From: Hydrogenoanaerobacterium sp032017025
Lineage (GTDB): Bacteria > Bacillota > Clostridia > Oscillospirales > Ruminococcaceae
NCBI RefSeq assembly: GCF_032017025.1
Contig: NZ_DALZQO010000001.1
Location: 62,001 to 126,000, forward strand
Reading direction: 5' to 3'
DNA length: 64,000 nucleotides
Made by a program: the position numbers and the translations under genes. Within the stretch, counting starts at the first letter, position 1, and the number at the start of each line of letters is the position of its first letter. The notes under the pieces are model-generated. The model searched no databases. It was given only the letters and a program-made list of their open reading frames with translations, and was not told the DNA's origin. This document shows positions 7,084-14,895 of this stretch, one piece after another.

Positions 7084-7108
7084 TTTTTGGCGGGAGTATG
7101 TGGGAATC
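7084..7108. repeat. Proximal 25-bp repeat, within the selC 3' end
   Basis: Covers the last 21 bases of tRNA-Sec (7088-7108) plus four T; identical to 4293-4317. In the integration model this is the junction that keeps the tRNA gene functional. Confidence 0.75.
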
Positions 7109-7182
7109 GAACCCACCCGGGCAGTTTGACTACCCGCAACAGTTTTGAAGACTGCAAGGCACACCAGCACCCATCTACCCCC
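7088..7182 (-). tRNA. selC: tRNA-Sec (anticodon TCA)
   Basis: 95 nt including an encoded CCA end (TGG at 7088-7090 on the plus strand). Read on the minus strand it begins GGGGGTAG and ends ATACTCCCGCCA. It has the long Sec-type D stem (GGGTGC with GTGCCT, some wobbles), an anticodon stem GCAGT/ACTGT around CTTCAAA with TCA, a long variable arm (CGGGTAGT/ACTGCCCG) and a T arm GTGGG-TTCGATT-CCCAC. The eighth acceptor pair is G-A, a mismatch by my alignment. It delivers Sec to the UGA in selD and other selenoprotein mRNAs. Confidence 0.95.
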
Positions 7183-7189
7183 ATATAAA

Positions 7190-7211
7190 GGGGGGTCTTT
7201 GCAGACTCCCC
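7190..7211 (-). terminator. Hairpin between selB and selC
   Basis: GGGGAGTCT and AGACCCCCC pair (one A-C mismatch, loop GCAA), followed on the minus strand by TTTATAT. It may end the selA-selB transcript or mark the processing boundary of the tRNA precursor. Confidence 0.55.
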
Positions 7212-7220
7212 GTTTTTACA

Positions 7221-9113
7221 CTATTTCAGTGTGCGCTCGTCCCCTATTTTTTGCGTAATGCCTGTTGCATCAAAATATTCGAGCAGCTGCTGCGCAGGCT
7301 TTCGTGAAATGCCAAGTAAATCGCGGTATTGTGCAAGTGTAATGCTGCTGTTTTGCGTAAGATGCCGTTTGAGATGATTGACTGCCGCATGGTAGTGTAC
7401 TGCGGCCAGGTAACAGCCCGCCGACAATTCGATGAGTTCGCCGCTTTGCACAAGCAGGCGGGCGACGCGCAGCAGGTTTTCGCATTCGTCTACTTCGGTT
7501 GGCTTAAGTGAAGACGGTACAAAACCCTGTTTATTGTAAAAGTGGATGAGATGCTCTCTTAACCTGAGATAAAGCGGAGTTTGCTCACGGCAAAAGGTTG
7601 GTAGCGCGACCGATTGAGAAACAGCTGTAAAGGTATTTCGCTTTTCAAGCAGCGATAAAATTTGGTCTGACATCGCTGACGGGTTTTGCCCGAACAGCGA
7701 CACTCGCAGCTCTTGCCTGAACATACCTTTTTCCAACGGATTGCGCTTGTGGTAATCCACAAGAAGCTCCTGTGCCCTTTGCGATAGTTTTTGCAGATAG
7801 GCTGTGAATACAAGTAATTTGGAATCGGTCTCAATTACTTTTCCGTTTTGCAGCAGCATCTGCAGCTCCCTTTCAAACTGCTCTTTTGTTAGCGTTGGCA
7901 ACTGCAATCGTATTTGTTCCCGCGTTTGCAAATTTCCGGGTAATGCGCTTAACAACTGCATTATTTGCTCGCGCGGGGTGCCAGTATCGGCAATGCGAAG
8001 AGCCTGCAGCACAGCAGCGTCGCCGCGCTTGTGGCGCTGTGGGTTTGCGCTTAGCACTACCCCACCGCCGATTGTTTGCAGCGGAGAATAAAAACGCACC
8101 ACAAAGCGGTCACCGTTTTTGACCGCAACCGGGCTTTCCAAGCGGAGCTGCGCATAGCCGTTTTCACCCGGTTTCAGCTCGCTTATACCAAACAGCACGA
8201 TACGGCACAGTACCACCACCGTGCCGATAAAAAGATGAACACGCTGGTTATTGAGAATAGCCCTTTCAAAGCTTGGCAAGGTAATTAGCTTTACATCTAA
8301 GAGCATTGTAGGATTTAAAGAATCTATTTCGGCAAGTACATCCCCGCGCTGCAGCTCCTGTTTTTTTACCCCTGCCAAGTTGATTGCCGCACGCTGCCCC
8401 ACCATAACTTTCTCCATCGGATTGCCGTAGCTTTGCAGCCCGCGCACTCTGGCAGTTCCGCCATCGGGGTAAATACTGACGCTGTCTCCAACCGAGATCA
8501 CTCCCTCGGTAACAACGCCGGTTGCAACTGTTCCAAAACCATCTAAGGTAAATACACGGTCGATCGACAGGCGAAACGGCTGCACTCTGCCTCTTGGGGG
8601 TATCTCTGCGGCCAGTACCGTGATTGCCGTGCGCAAAGCGTTAATACCGGCACCGGTCTGTGACGAAACCGCAAGCACCGGTGCCTCGGCGAGAAAGCTG
8701 CCCGCGAAACGCTCCGCAACCTCCTGCTTTGCAAGGGCAAGCCCTTCGGCATCGACAAGGTCTGCCTTTGTGAGCACTACGATGCCATGCCTAATGCCAA
8801 GCAGAGATAATATCTCAAGATGTTCGGCGGTTTGAGGCTTAACACCTTCATCGGCGGCCACCGTCATCAGCACAAGGTCGATGCAGCCGGCACCTGCCAG
8901 CATGTTTTTAATAAAGCGTTCATGCCCCGGCACATCCATAATACCTGCCTGTGTTCCATCGGGCAGCGTCATATGCGCAAAACCGAGATCAACCGTAATT
9001 CCACGGCGCTTTTCCTCCGCGAGGCGGTCGGTATCCATACCGGTGAGTGCACGAATTAGGCAGGTTTTACCGTGATCGACATGCCCCGCAGTGCCAATGA
9101 TAATCTGTTTCAC
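7221..9113 (-). CDS. selB: Selenocysteine-specific elongation factor SelB
   Basis: 630 residues, GTG start overlapping the selA stop by 4 nt (GTGA). The N-terminal GTPase has GTAGHVDHGKT (7-17), DVPGHERFIKNML and LTKADLVDAEG. EF-Tu-like beta-barrel domains follow (DRVFTLDGFGTVATGVV), then C-terminal winged-helix repeats that bind the SECIS RNA (to residue 630). It carries Sec-tRNA to in-frame UGA codons. Length and domain order are normal for bacterial SelB. Confidence 0.96.
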   Translation of the reverse strand: MKQIIIGTAGHVDHGKTCLIRALTGMDTDRLAEEKRRGITVDLGFAHMTLPDGTQAGIMDVPGHERFIKNMLAGAGCIDLVLMTVAADEGVKPQTAEHLEILSLLGIRHGIVVLTKADLVDAEGLALAKQEVAERFAGSFLAEAPVLAVSSQTGAGINALRTAITVLAAEIPPRGRVQPFRLSIDRVFTLDGFGTVATGVVTEGVISVGDSVSIYPDGGTARVRGLQSYGNPMEKVMVGQRAAINLAGVKKQELQRGDVLAEIDSLNPTMLLDVKLITLPSFERAILNNQRVHLFIGTVVVLCRIVLFGISELKPGENGYAQLRLESPVAVKNGDRFVVRFYSPLQTIGGGVVLSANPQRHKRGDAAVLQALRIADTGTPREQIMQLLSALPGNLQTREQIRLQLPTLTKEQFERELQMLLQNGKVIETDSKLLVFTAYLQKLSQRAQELLVDYHKRNPLEKGMFRQELRVSLFGQNPSAMSDQILSLLEKRNTFTAVSQSVALPTFCREQTPLYLRLREHLIHFYNKQGFVPSSLKPTEVDECENLLRVARLLVQSGELIELSAGCYLAAVHYHAAVNHLKRHLTQNSSITLAQYRDLLGISRKPAQQLLEYFDATGITQKIGDERTLK

Positions 9114-10492
9114 AGCGCACCTGTCACCCCCCGCACCACCGCATCAAAATCCTCCCCGCTGATGGTGGATACATCGAGCAGCAGGCGGTTCTCTGAAATA
9201 CGGGCGATAATGGGCACCTCAAGGGCGCGCAAACGCTGTTCAAGTTCTGTTACGGTAATTCGATGCGGTGCTATCGCTACTGCCGCTGCGGGTAAGCTCT
9301 GTGCGGGTACACTGCCCCCGCCCGTCTGCCGCTGCTGCTGTATCACCTGTGCGGTACAACACGGCTGGTGCTCCAAAATGCTTTTGCATAGCTGCTGCGC
9401 CTTTTGATTTAGTGCATCAATGTCGGTGCAAAGCATGCGCAAAGTGGGGATTTCTTCCCTTGCCCGAGAGGGCTCACGATACAAACGCAACGTAGCTTCC
9501 AGCGCTGCAAGCGAAAGCTTATCCAGCCGCAGCGCACGTGCAAGCGGGTTGCGCTTCATACGGGAGATACACTCTACCGAACCCAGAATAATGCCTGCCT
9601 GCGGGCCGCCGAGCAGCTTATCACCGCTGAATGTTACCACATCCGCACCATCGCGAAGCGCCTGCGGTACCGTGGGCTCACCTGTAAAAGGGTATGCCTG
9701 TTCGTCGAGCAAAGCTCCGCTGCCAAGGTCATAAACGGTAGGGATATGCCGCGCTTTGCCGAGCTTAGAAAGCTCGCAGAGGGGAACATCACCTGCAAAA
9801 CCGACAATTTTATAATTGCTGGTATGCACCTTTAAAAGCACCGCAGTGTTTTCTGTAATTGCATTTTCGTAGTCGCGCAGATGCGTTTTGTTGGTGGCAC
9901 CCACCTCGACCAAATGCCCGCCGCTTTGCTGCATAATATCGGGGACGCGAAAGCTGTCGCCAATTTCGACAAGCTCGCCGCGCGACACAATAATTTCACC
10001 ATCGCGCGACAGTGTAGAAAGCGCCAATAAAATTGCCGCCGCATTGTTGTTTACTGCCATCGCCGCCTGTGCGCCGGTAAGCTCGCAAAGCAGCCCCTCA
10101 ATGTGGTCTCCTCTGCTGCCGCGCGTGCCATTTTCCGTATCGTATTCCAATGTAGAATAGCTGCAAGCGGCATCACACACTGCCTGCAAAGCGGCTTTGC
10201 TCAGCGGTGCCCGCCCCAGGTTGGTATGCAGAATAACGCCCGTAGCATTAATAACACGGCGCAGGCTCATCGTATTCAGATGTTTTACCCGCATCAATAT
10301 CGATTCACAAAGGTGCTCCGTTGGCGGAAGCTCGTTGTACTCCCCCGCTGCAAGCCCAGAGCGAAGGCAGTCAAGCTCGGCACGGATTGCCTGCAAAAGT
10401 ACGGTATAAGGGCAATCTGCCTGCGAAAGCACAGGCTGGTGCAGCAGCTCGTCCACTTTTGGAATTTGGCGCAACAGCGGGTTTGATGTCAT
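9110..10492 (-). CDS. selA: L-seryl-tRNA(Sec) selenium transferase SelA
   Basis: 460 residues from ATG 10492 (AGAGGAG upstream), giving MTSNPLLRQIPKVDELL like other SelA proteins; an upstream in-frame ATG at 10540 would run into the preceding gene and lacks support. It is a PLP-dependent fold-type I enzyme with GDKLLGGPQAG holding the PLP lysine, and LRRVINATGVILHTNLGRAP. It converts Ser-tRNA(Sec) to Sec-tRNA(Sec) with selenophosphate from SelD. It is translationally coupled to selB and 20 nt after the cysteine desulfurase gene. Confidence 0.96.
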   Translation of the reverse strand: MTSNPLLRQIPKVDELLHQPVLSQADCPYTVLLQAIRAELDCLRSGLAAGEYNELPPTEHLCESILMRVKHLNTMSLRRVINATGVILHTNLGRAPLSKAALQAVCDAACSYSTLEYDTENGTRGSRGDHIEGLLCELTGAQAAMAVNNNAAAILLALSTLSRDGEIIVSRGELVEIGDSFRVPDIMQQSGGHLVEVGATNKTHLRDYENAITENTAVLLKVHTSNYKIVGFAGDVPLCELSKLGKARHIPTVYDLGSGALLDEQAYPFTGEPTVPQALRDGADVVTFSGDKLLGGPQAGIILGSVECISRMKRNPLARALRLDKLSLAALEATLRLYREPSRAREEIPTLRMLCTDIDALNQKAQQLCKSILEHQPCCTAQVIQQQRQTGGGSVPAQSLPAAAVAIAPHRITVTELEQRLRALEVPIIARISENRLLLDVSTISGEDFDAVVRGVTGAL

Positions 10493-10512
10493 GCAGAAAT
10501 GCTCCTCTCGAA

Positions 10513-11673
10513 TTAATCGGAAAGAATCTTGTGAATACACTCCACTGCGTAGTCAATTTGAGCAGCAGTGTTAAAATGGCTAAAGGAGAAACGCACCGTC
10601 CCCTGTGGATAAGTGCCGAGTGTTTTGTGCGCATTGGGTGCACAGTGCAGCCCGCAGCGCGCCATAATACCGTACTCGCTGTCAAGGCGGTAGGCAACCT
10701 CGGCGTTGTCACGCCCGAGAAAATCGAGCGACACAATCGCCGACTTTTTTGTAACGTCAGTAACTCCCACAACACGCAAGTCATTTATTCCAGCAAGTCC
10801 ATTTGACATGCGTTGTGTCAGCGCCTGCTCCTCTGCCTGAATACGTTCAATACCATAGCTTTCAAGGTATTGCAGCGAGGTGTTGAGCCCATAAATTCCC
10901 GGCAAATTTGGTGTACCCGCCTCAAAACGGTCGGGTAGCAGTGTAGGCAGAGTTTCAAGGTTTGAAAAGCTGCCGGTGCCGCCCGAAAGCAATGGGGTCA
11001 ACTCCTTGGCAAAAGCATCGGTAATAAGAAAGCCACCGATGCCCTGCGGTGCGAGCAGACCTTTGTGGCCCGTAAAGCACAGCGCGTCAATCTGCATCGA
11101 CTTCATATTGATGGGGTAAACGCCCCCTGTTTGGGCGCAGTCGACAATAAGCCACAGCCCATGCTGCCGGCAAAACTTGCCCACTTGCTCAATCGGCAGC
11201 AGCGTACCGCAGATGTTGGAGGCATGCGTCATTACAATGGCCTTGGTGCTAGGGCGAAGCAGTGGTTCCATCTCGTCAAAAAGCAGCTCGCCGTCTCGGC
11301 TGCATGGAATACGGTCAAAGGTGACCCCATCGTCCAAGAGCTGTGTGACGGGGCGCATTACCGCGTTGTGTTCCATTGCAGAAACAAGCAGATGGTCACC
11401 CTCTTTGAAAAAGCCTTTTAAAACCATATTTAGGGCGGCTGTTACATTCTGAGTAAAGATGACGTTACGAGGCTCATCCAAACCAAACAAGGCGCATAAT
11501 CGTTCGCGCGTATCGAGTACAACCTCTGCTGCACTGTAGGCATCTTCGTACTCGCCGCGACCTACGTTGCAGCCAATCTGCTCGATAAATTCGCTCACAC
11601 GCTGCGCCACACCGGGGGCTTTGGGGAAGGTTGTGCTCGCGTTATCGAGATAAACCTTTCTGCTGTTCGACAT
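10513..11673 (-). CDS. Cysteine desulfurase family protein, EF2568 type
   Basis: 386 residues from ATG 11673 (GAGGTGA 7 nt upstream; an in-frame GTG lies three codons earlier). Class V aminotransferase fold: VYLDNASTTFPK, the PLP lysine in FTGHKGLLAPQG, and a catalytic Cys in ARCGLHCAPNAHKTLGT. It matches the cysteine-desulfurase branch that travels with yqeB, yqeC and selD in organisms with selenium-dependent molybdenum hydroxylases. It probably mobilises Se or S from (seleno)cysteine for SelD or for cofactor sulfuration or selenation. It is the first gene of the operon with selA, selB and selC. Confidence 0.85.
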   Translation of the reverse strand: MSNSRKVYLDNASTTFPKAPGVAQRVSEFIEQIGCNVGRGEYEDAYSAAEVVLDTRERLCALFGLDEPRNVIFTQNVTAALNMVLKGFFKEGDHLLVSAMEHNAVMRPVTQLLDDGVTFDRIPCSRDGELLFDEMEPLLRPSTKAIVMTHASNICGTLLPIEQVGKFCRQHGLWLIVDCAQTGGVYPINMKSMQIDALCFTGHKGLLAPQGIGGFLITDAFAKELTPLLSGGTGSFSNLETLPTLLPDRFEAGTPNLPGIYGLNTSLQYLESYGIERIQAEEQALTQRMSNGLAGINDLRVVGVTDVTKKSAIVSLDFLGRDNAEVAYRLDSEYGIMARCGLHCAPNAHKTLGTYPQGTVRFSFSHFNTAAQIDYAVECIHKILSD

Positions 11674-11806
11674 CCCTATCACCTCATAAAACTATCATAC
11701 TATTTTTTTTTATAAAGTGCTATACCTATAGACTAATTCTATAATCATACACAAATTACATAAAAATACAAGAGCTGTTTTTGGAATTGTTGTGAAATTG
11801 TAATTA

Positions 11807-11819
11807 TTAGTATTACTAA
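11807..11819. promoter_or_regulatory. Palindromic TTAGTA-T-TACTAA site upstream of the sel operon
   Basis: Perfect 6-1-6 dyad fitting the GntR-type pattern TNGTNNNACNA. It lies 134 bp upstream of the cysteine desulfurase start (minus) and 105 bp upstream of the VOC gene (plus). Related half-matching copies occur near other operons in this window (see findings). Confidence 0.4.
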
Positions 11820-11863
11820 CGATCCAAATAATTTACTATTTTTAATGTTGTCCGTTTTTTTAC

Positions 11864-11892
11864 TGGCAATGCAAATTGCATCGCGCTATAAT
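11864..11892 (+). promoter_or_regulatory. Promoter of the VOC gene with internal palindrome
   Basis: TATAAT (11887-11892) with a weak -35 TGGCAA (11864-11869) at 17 bp. The spacer holds a perfect dyad ATGCAA-A-TTGCAT (11869-11881), an obvious repressor-type position. Confidence 0.55.
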
Positions 11893-11923
11893 AAAACCAA
11901 TTCATAAAATGGGAGGTACCAAG

Positions 11924-12382
11924 ATGCAGTTCAAATTGGTATTGCTGGCGGTGAAAAGCGTGGAGGTTTCCAAACGTTTTTACGAGCAGCTTTTTAATGA
12001 AAAGGTGGTTTTCGATTTGGGACGAAATGTCACGTTCAGCGGCGGCTTTGCAATTCAGGAGGATTTTGCTTGGCTTACGGATTTGCCGAATGAATCTGTT
12101 ATCAAGAGATCAAACAATATGGAGCTCTATTATGAGGTGGATGATTTTGACTCTTTTTTACAAAAGTTAAATCATTACAAAGATGTGGAGTATGTTCATC
12201 CACCCAAAAAGCATGAGTGGCAGCAGCGTGTGGTGCGCATCTACGACCCGGACCAACATATGATAGAAATTGGGGAGTCGATGGCGGTTATTGCCAAACG
12301 CTATCTTGCCGAGGGTTATTCGGTGGAAGAAACCGCAAGCATCATTCAGCACCCGGCTGAATTTGTCGAAACGTGTAGGTAA
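11924..12382 (+). CDS. VOC (glyoxalase/bleomycin resistance) family protein
   Basis: 152 residues from ATG 11924 (GGGAGG 7 nt before). Shows the VOC pattern QFKLVLLAVKSVEVSKRFYE at the N-terminus and IYDPDQHMIEIGE with the metal-ligand-type Glu towards the end. The C-terminal 35 residues (YSVEETASIIQHPAEFV) form a helical tail with a possible HTH-like stretch. It is a small metalloenzyme or binding protein of unknown substrate. It is monocistronic, with its own promoter and a strong terminator. Confidence 0.8.
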   Translation: MQFKLVLLAVKSVEVSKRFYEQLFNEKVVFDLGRNVTFSGGFAIQEDFAWLTDLPNESVIKRSNNMELYYEVDDFDSFLQKLNHYKDVEYVHPPKKHEWQQRVVRIYDPDQHMIEIGESMAVIAKRYLAEGYSVEETASIIQHPAEFVETCR

Positions 12383-12420
12383 GGTAGGAATTCTGTCTTT
12401 GCTGTAAATCTTAATTTAAC

Positions 12421-12461
12421 CCAAAAAGCCATCCGACGGTCAATATCGGATGGCTTTTTGG
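12421..12461. terminator. Bidirectional terminator between VOC gene and arcC
   Basis: Perfect 16-bp inverted repeat (12421-12436 with 12446-12461) with A- and T-runs in the arms, serving the convergent VOC (+) and arcC (-) genes. Confidence 0.9.
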
Positions 12462-12508
12462 CTTTGGTATCTATGGTTTATCGGAGATAGAAGTATAGCA
12501 ATGTAAGG

Positions 12509-13438
12509 TTATTTGATGATGGTACCGGTTTTTCCGGCAATGCCGTCTTTTGCTTTTTCAAGCAAAGTGATTAGTGCATAGCGGTCTTGCTTGCTCTCGG
12601 CAAACTGAACGGCAGCCTGCACCTTAGGCAGCATAGAACCGGGCGCAAAATGCTCTTCTTCCATATACTGTTTCGCCTCATTGGGGGTGATTTCAGACAG
12701 CCACTTCTGTTCGGGTTTGCCAAAATTGATGGCAACCTTTTCAACCGCTGTAAGAATGATGAGGCAATCGGCATCTATCTGCTCGGCAAGCTTTGCACTT
12801 GCAAAATCCTTATCAATAACCGCGGGAACACCCTTGAGGTGATTCCCCTGCTTGATAACAGGAATTCCGCCGCCGCCGCCCGCAATGACAATCTGATCTG
12901 CATCGATCAGTGCCTTGATGATGTTAAGCTCCACGATTTCCTGTGGTTTGGGCGATGCAACTACGCGACGATATCCGCGCCCCGCATCTTCAATTACTTT
13001 GCAGCCTTTTTCTTCTACCAGTTTGTCGGCTTCTTCCTTGGTCATGAAGGCGCCAATTGGCTTGGTGGGGTTATCAAAGGCTTTGTCGTCGGGGTCTACC
13101 GCAACCTGCGTCAGTACAGTAGAAACCGCTTTGTTAATGCCACGGTCGAGCAATTCTTCGCGCAGCGCATTTTGTAAATCGTAACCTATATAGCCCTGGC
13201 TCATTGCAACGCAAACAGAAAGCGGAGCAAGGGGCTGGTCGTGAACACGGCTGAACTCTGCCATAGCATTTTGAATCATGCCAACCTGAGGACCGTTGCC
13301 ATGTGAAATGACAACTTGATGCCCTTCTTCAATCAGGTCTGCAATTGCTTTGGAGGTTTCTTTGACGGCAACCATCTGCTCGGGAAGGTTATTGCCAAGA
13401 GCATTACCGCCCAGTGCGATGACTATCTTTTTGCCCAT
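12509..13438 (-). CDS. arcC: Carbamate kinase
   Basis: 309 residues with the amino-acid-kinase signatures KKIVIALGGNALG, VISHGNGPQVG and QIVIAGGGGGIPV. It makes ATP from carbamoyl phosphate and ADP, the energy-yielding last step of ureide or arginine fermentation. Its place after ygeW matches E. coli yqeA in the same cluster. Here the likely substrate is carbamoyl phosphate released by the YgeW-type transcarbamylase during purine breakdown. It is the last gene of the ygeX-ygeY-ygeW-arcC operon. Confidence 0.96.
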   Translation of the reverse strand: MGKKIVIALGGNALGNNLPEQMVAVKETSKAIADLIEEGHQVVISHGNGPQVGMIQNAMAEFSRVHDQPLAPLSVCVAMSQGYIGYDLQNALREELLDRGINKAVSTVLTQVAVDPDDKAFDNPTKPIGAFMTKEEADKLVEEKGCKVIEDAGRGYRRVVASPKPQEIVELNIIKALIDADQIVIAGGGGGIPVIKQGNHLKGVPAVIDKDFASAKLAEQIDADCLIILTAVEKVAINFGKPEQKWLSEITPNEAKQYMEEEHFAPGSMLPKVQAAVQFAESKQDRYALITLLEKAKDGIAGKTGTIIK

Positions 13439-13495
13439 AATCTTTACCTCTCTCGATGTGTTTTTGGTAAATTTAGCAATCTATAGAAATGGCAA

Positions 13496-13534
13496 GGCTC
13501 ACCTACACAGAATTAGGGTTCATGCAGGTGAGCC
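13496..13534 (-). other. Intercistronic hairpin ygeW-arcC
   Basis: Perfect 9-bp stem GGCTCACCT/AGGTGAGCC (13496-13504 with 13526-13534) and a 21-nt loop, without a U-run. It is likely an mRNA stability or processing element rather than a terminator. Confidence 0.5.
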
Positions 13535-13565
13535 ATAAAGAACTTAATGGTTCAAGCGAGCAGGC

Positions 13566-14762
13566 TTATTTCTGCAGCCAGCGCTCCATGCCGCGAGCCT
13601 CAAGAGCAGCCAGTGTCTTCTGAGGATCTTTTACTTTGGACAGGAAAATCATAGCGGCAATGATGTAAGGCTTAAAGGAAGCTTCTTTGTAAAGCGGTGT
13701 GCGGTAACGGTCGAATACAGTTGCAGCAACCTCGCCCTCTTTGCAGCTAACACCGGAAATATCGGCAGGCAGGCAATGCAGGTAAAGAGCTTCGCCGTCT
13801 TTCGTGGTTTTCATCAGCTCTTCGGTGCACTCCCAATCCTTATGCTGTGCGTTTTGAGCAAGCAGCTCTTTTTCAAGAACCTTGATGCCGTCAAAGTCGC
13901 CATCACCATAAAGGTTGGTGCGTTTCTCCATTGCTGCAAAAGGAGCCCAGCTCTTGGGATAAACAACGTCAGCATCTTTAAATGCTTCTGCCATGCTGTT
14001 TACCTTTGTAAAGCTACCGCCGGAAGCTGCTGCGTTTTTCTTCGCAACCTCTTCAACCTCAGGCATTACCTCGTAGCCCTCGGGATGAGCGAGAACAACA
14101 TCCATGCCAAAGCGTGTCATCAAACCGATGATACCCTGAGGAACAGACAAAGGTTTGCCGTAAGAAGGAGAATATGCCCAAGTCATAGCAATCTTTTTGC
14201 CCTTCATGTTCTCAACGCCGCCAAAATGGTGGATGAGGTGTAGAGCATCTGCCATTGCCTGTGTGGGATGGTCGATATCACACTGCAGGTTTACAAGAGT
14301 CGGTCTCTGCTCGAGAACGCCGTCTTTGTTGCCGTCCTGCACTGCTTCGGAAACTTCACGCATGTAGGTGTTGCCCTTGCCGATGTACATATCGTCACGG
14401 ATACCGATTACGTCAGCCATAAAAGAAACCATGTTTGCGGTTTCACGAACCGTCTCGCCATGGGCGATCTGTGATTTCCCCTCATCCAGATCCTGAACCT
14501 CAAGACCCAGCAGGTTGCAAGCGGAAGCAAAGCTGAAGCGAGTTCTGGTGGAGTTATCGCGGAACAGCGAAATGCCCAGACCACTATCAAAAATTTTGGT
14601 GGAAATATTGTTCTCGCGCAGGTGACGCAGTGCGTCAGCTACAGTAAAAACAGCTTCCAGCTCGTCATTTGATTTTTCCCAGGTTAGGAGGAAATCGTTC
14701 TCATACATGTTCGAGAAATTAAGCTTGTTGAGGGTTTCGATGTATTTATTCAGTCCGCTCAT
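13566..14762 (-). CDS. ygeW: YgeW-family knotted carbamoyltransferase
   Basis: 398 residues. Carbamoyl phosphate loop DNSTRTRFSF (residues about 69-78), HPTQAMADALHL, and the C-terminal HCLPADISGV motif of the trans-carbamylase family. The long N-terminal part is typical of YgeW. The physiological substrate of YgeW is not firmly established (oxamate, allantoin-like or ureido substrates are discussed). In this cluster it most likely phosphorolyses a ureido intermediate of purine degradation to give carbamoyl phosphate for ArcC. It has an AAGGAG ribosome binding site. Confidence 0.92.
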   Translation of the reverse strand: MSGLNKYIETLNKLNFSNMYENDFLLTWEKSNDELEAVFTVADALRHLRENNISTKIFDSGLGISLFRDNSTRTRFSFASACNLLGLEVQDLDEGKSQIAHGETVRETANMVSFMADVIGIRDDMYIGKGNTYMREVSEAVQDGNKDGVLEQRPTLVNLQCDIDHPTQAMADALHLIHHFGGVENMKGKKIAMTWAYSPSYGKPLSVPQGIIGLMTRFGMDVVLAHPEGYEVMPEVEEVAKKNAAASGGSFTKVNSMAEAFKDADVVYPKSWAPFAAMEKRTNLYGDGDFDGIKVLEKELLAQNAQHKDWECTEELMKTTKDGEALYLHCLPADISGVSCKEGEVAATVFDRYRTPLYKEASFKPYIIAAMIFLSKVKDPQKTLAALEARGMERWLQK

Positions 14763-14793
14763 TGTGTATGTCTCCTTTATATTTTAGTATCAA

Positions 14794-14875
14794 CCGCATA
14801 ACTATGCGGGCTGTGAAACTTAAAAATTTCAGCCGCCCAACTTGACGGTGCACTTTCACAGAAGTACACGTCAAG
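14794..14875 (-). other. Three consecutive hairpins between ygeY and ygeW
   Basis: CCGCATA/TATGCGG (14794-14809), GGCTG(t)GAAA/TTTCAGCC (14808-14834, sharing two bases with the first), and CTTGACG-GTGCACTT/AAGTACAC-GTCAAG (14841-14875, one bulge and one mismatch). No U-runs follow. They probably adjust relative mRNA stability within the operon. Confidence 0.5.
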
Positions 14876-14895
14876 CAAGGGGGTAGCGTCTATTC

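Larger units (their letters stand above)
4293..7108. mobile_element. Putative selC-integrated cassette (no integrase)
   Basis: A 2.8-kb block bounded by the 25-bp selC-end repeats. It separates selD from selC-selB-selA and contains only a secreted repeat protein and a response regulator/histidine kinase pair, unrelated to selenium. selC is a well-known integration site for islands. No integrase or excisionase gene is present, so it would be a remnant, a satellite moved by another element, or a product of another recombination event. By eye its genes are more AT-rich than the neighbours, but I did not compute this. Confidence 0.5.
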
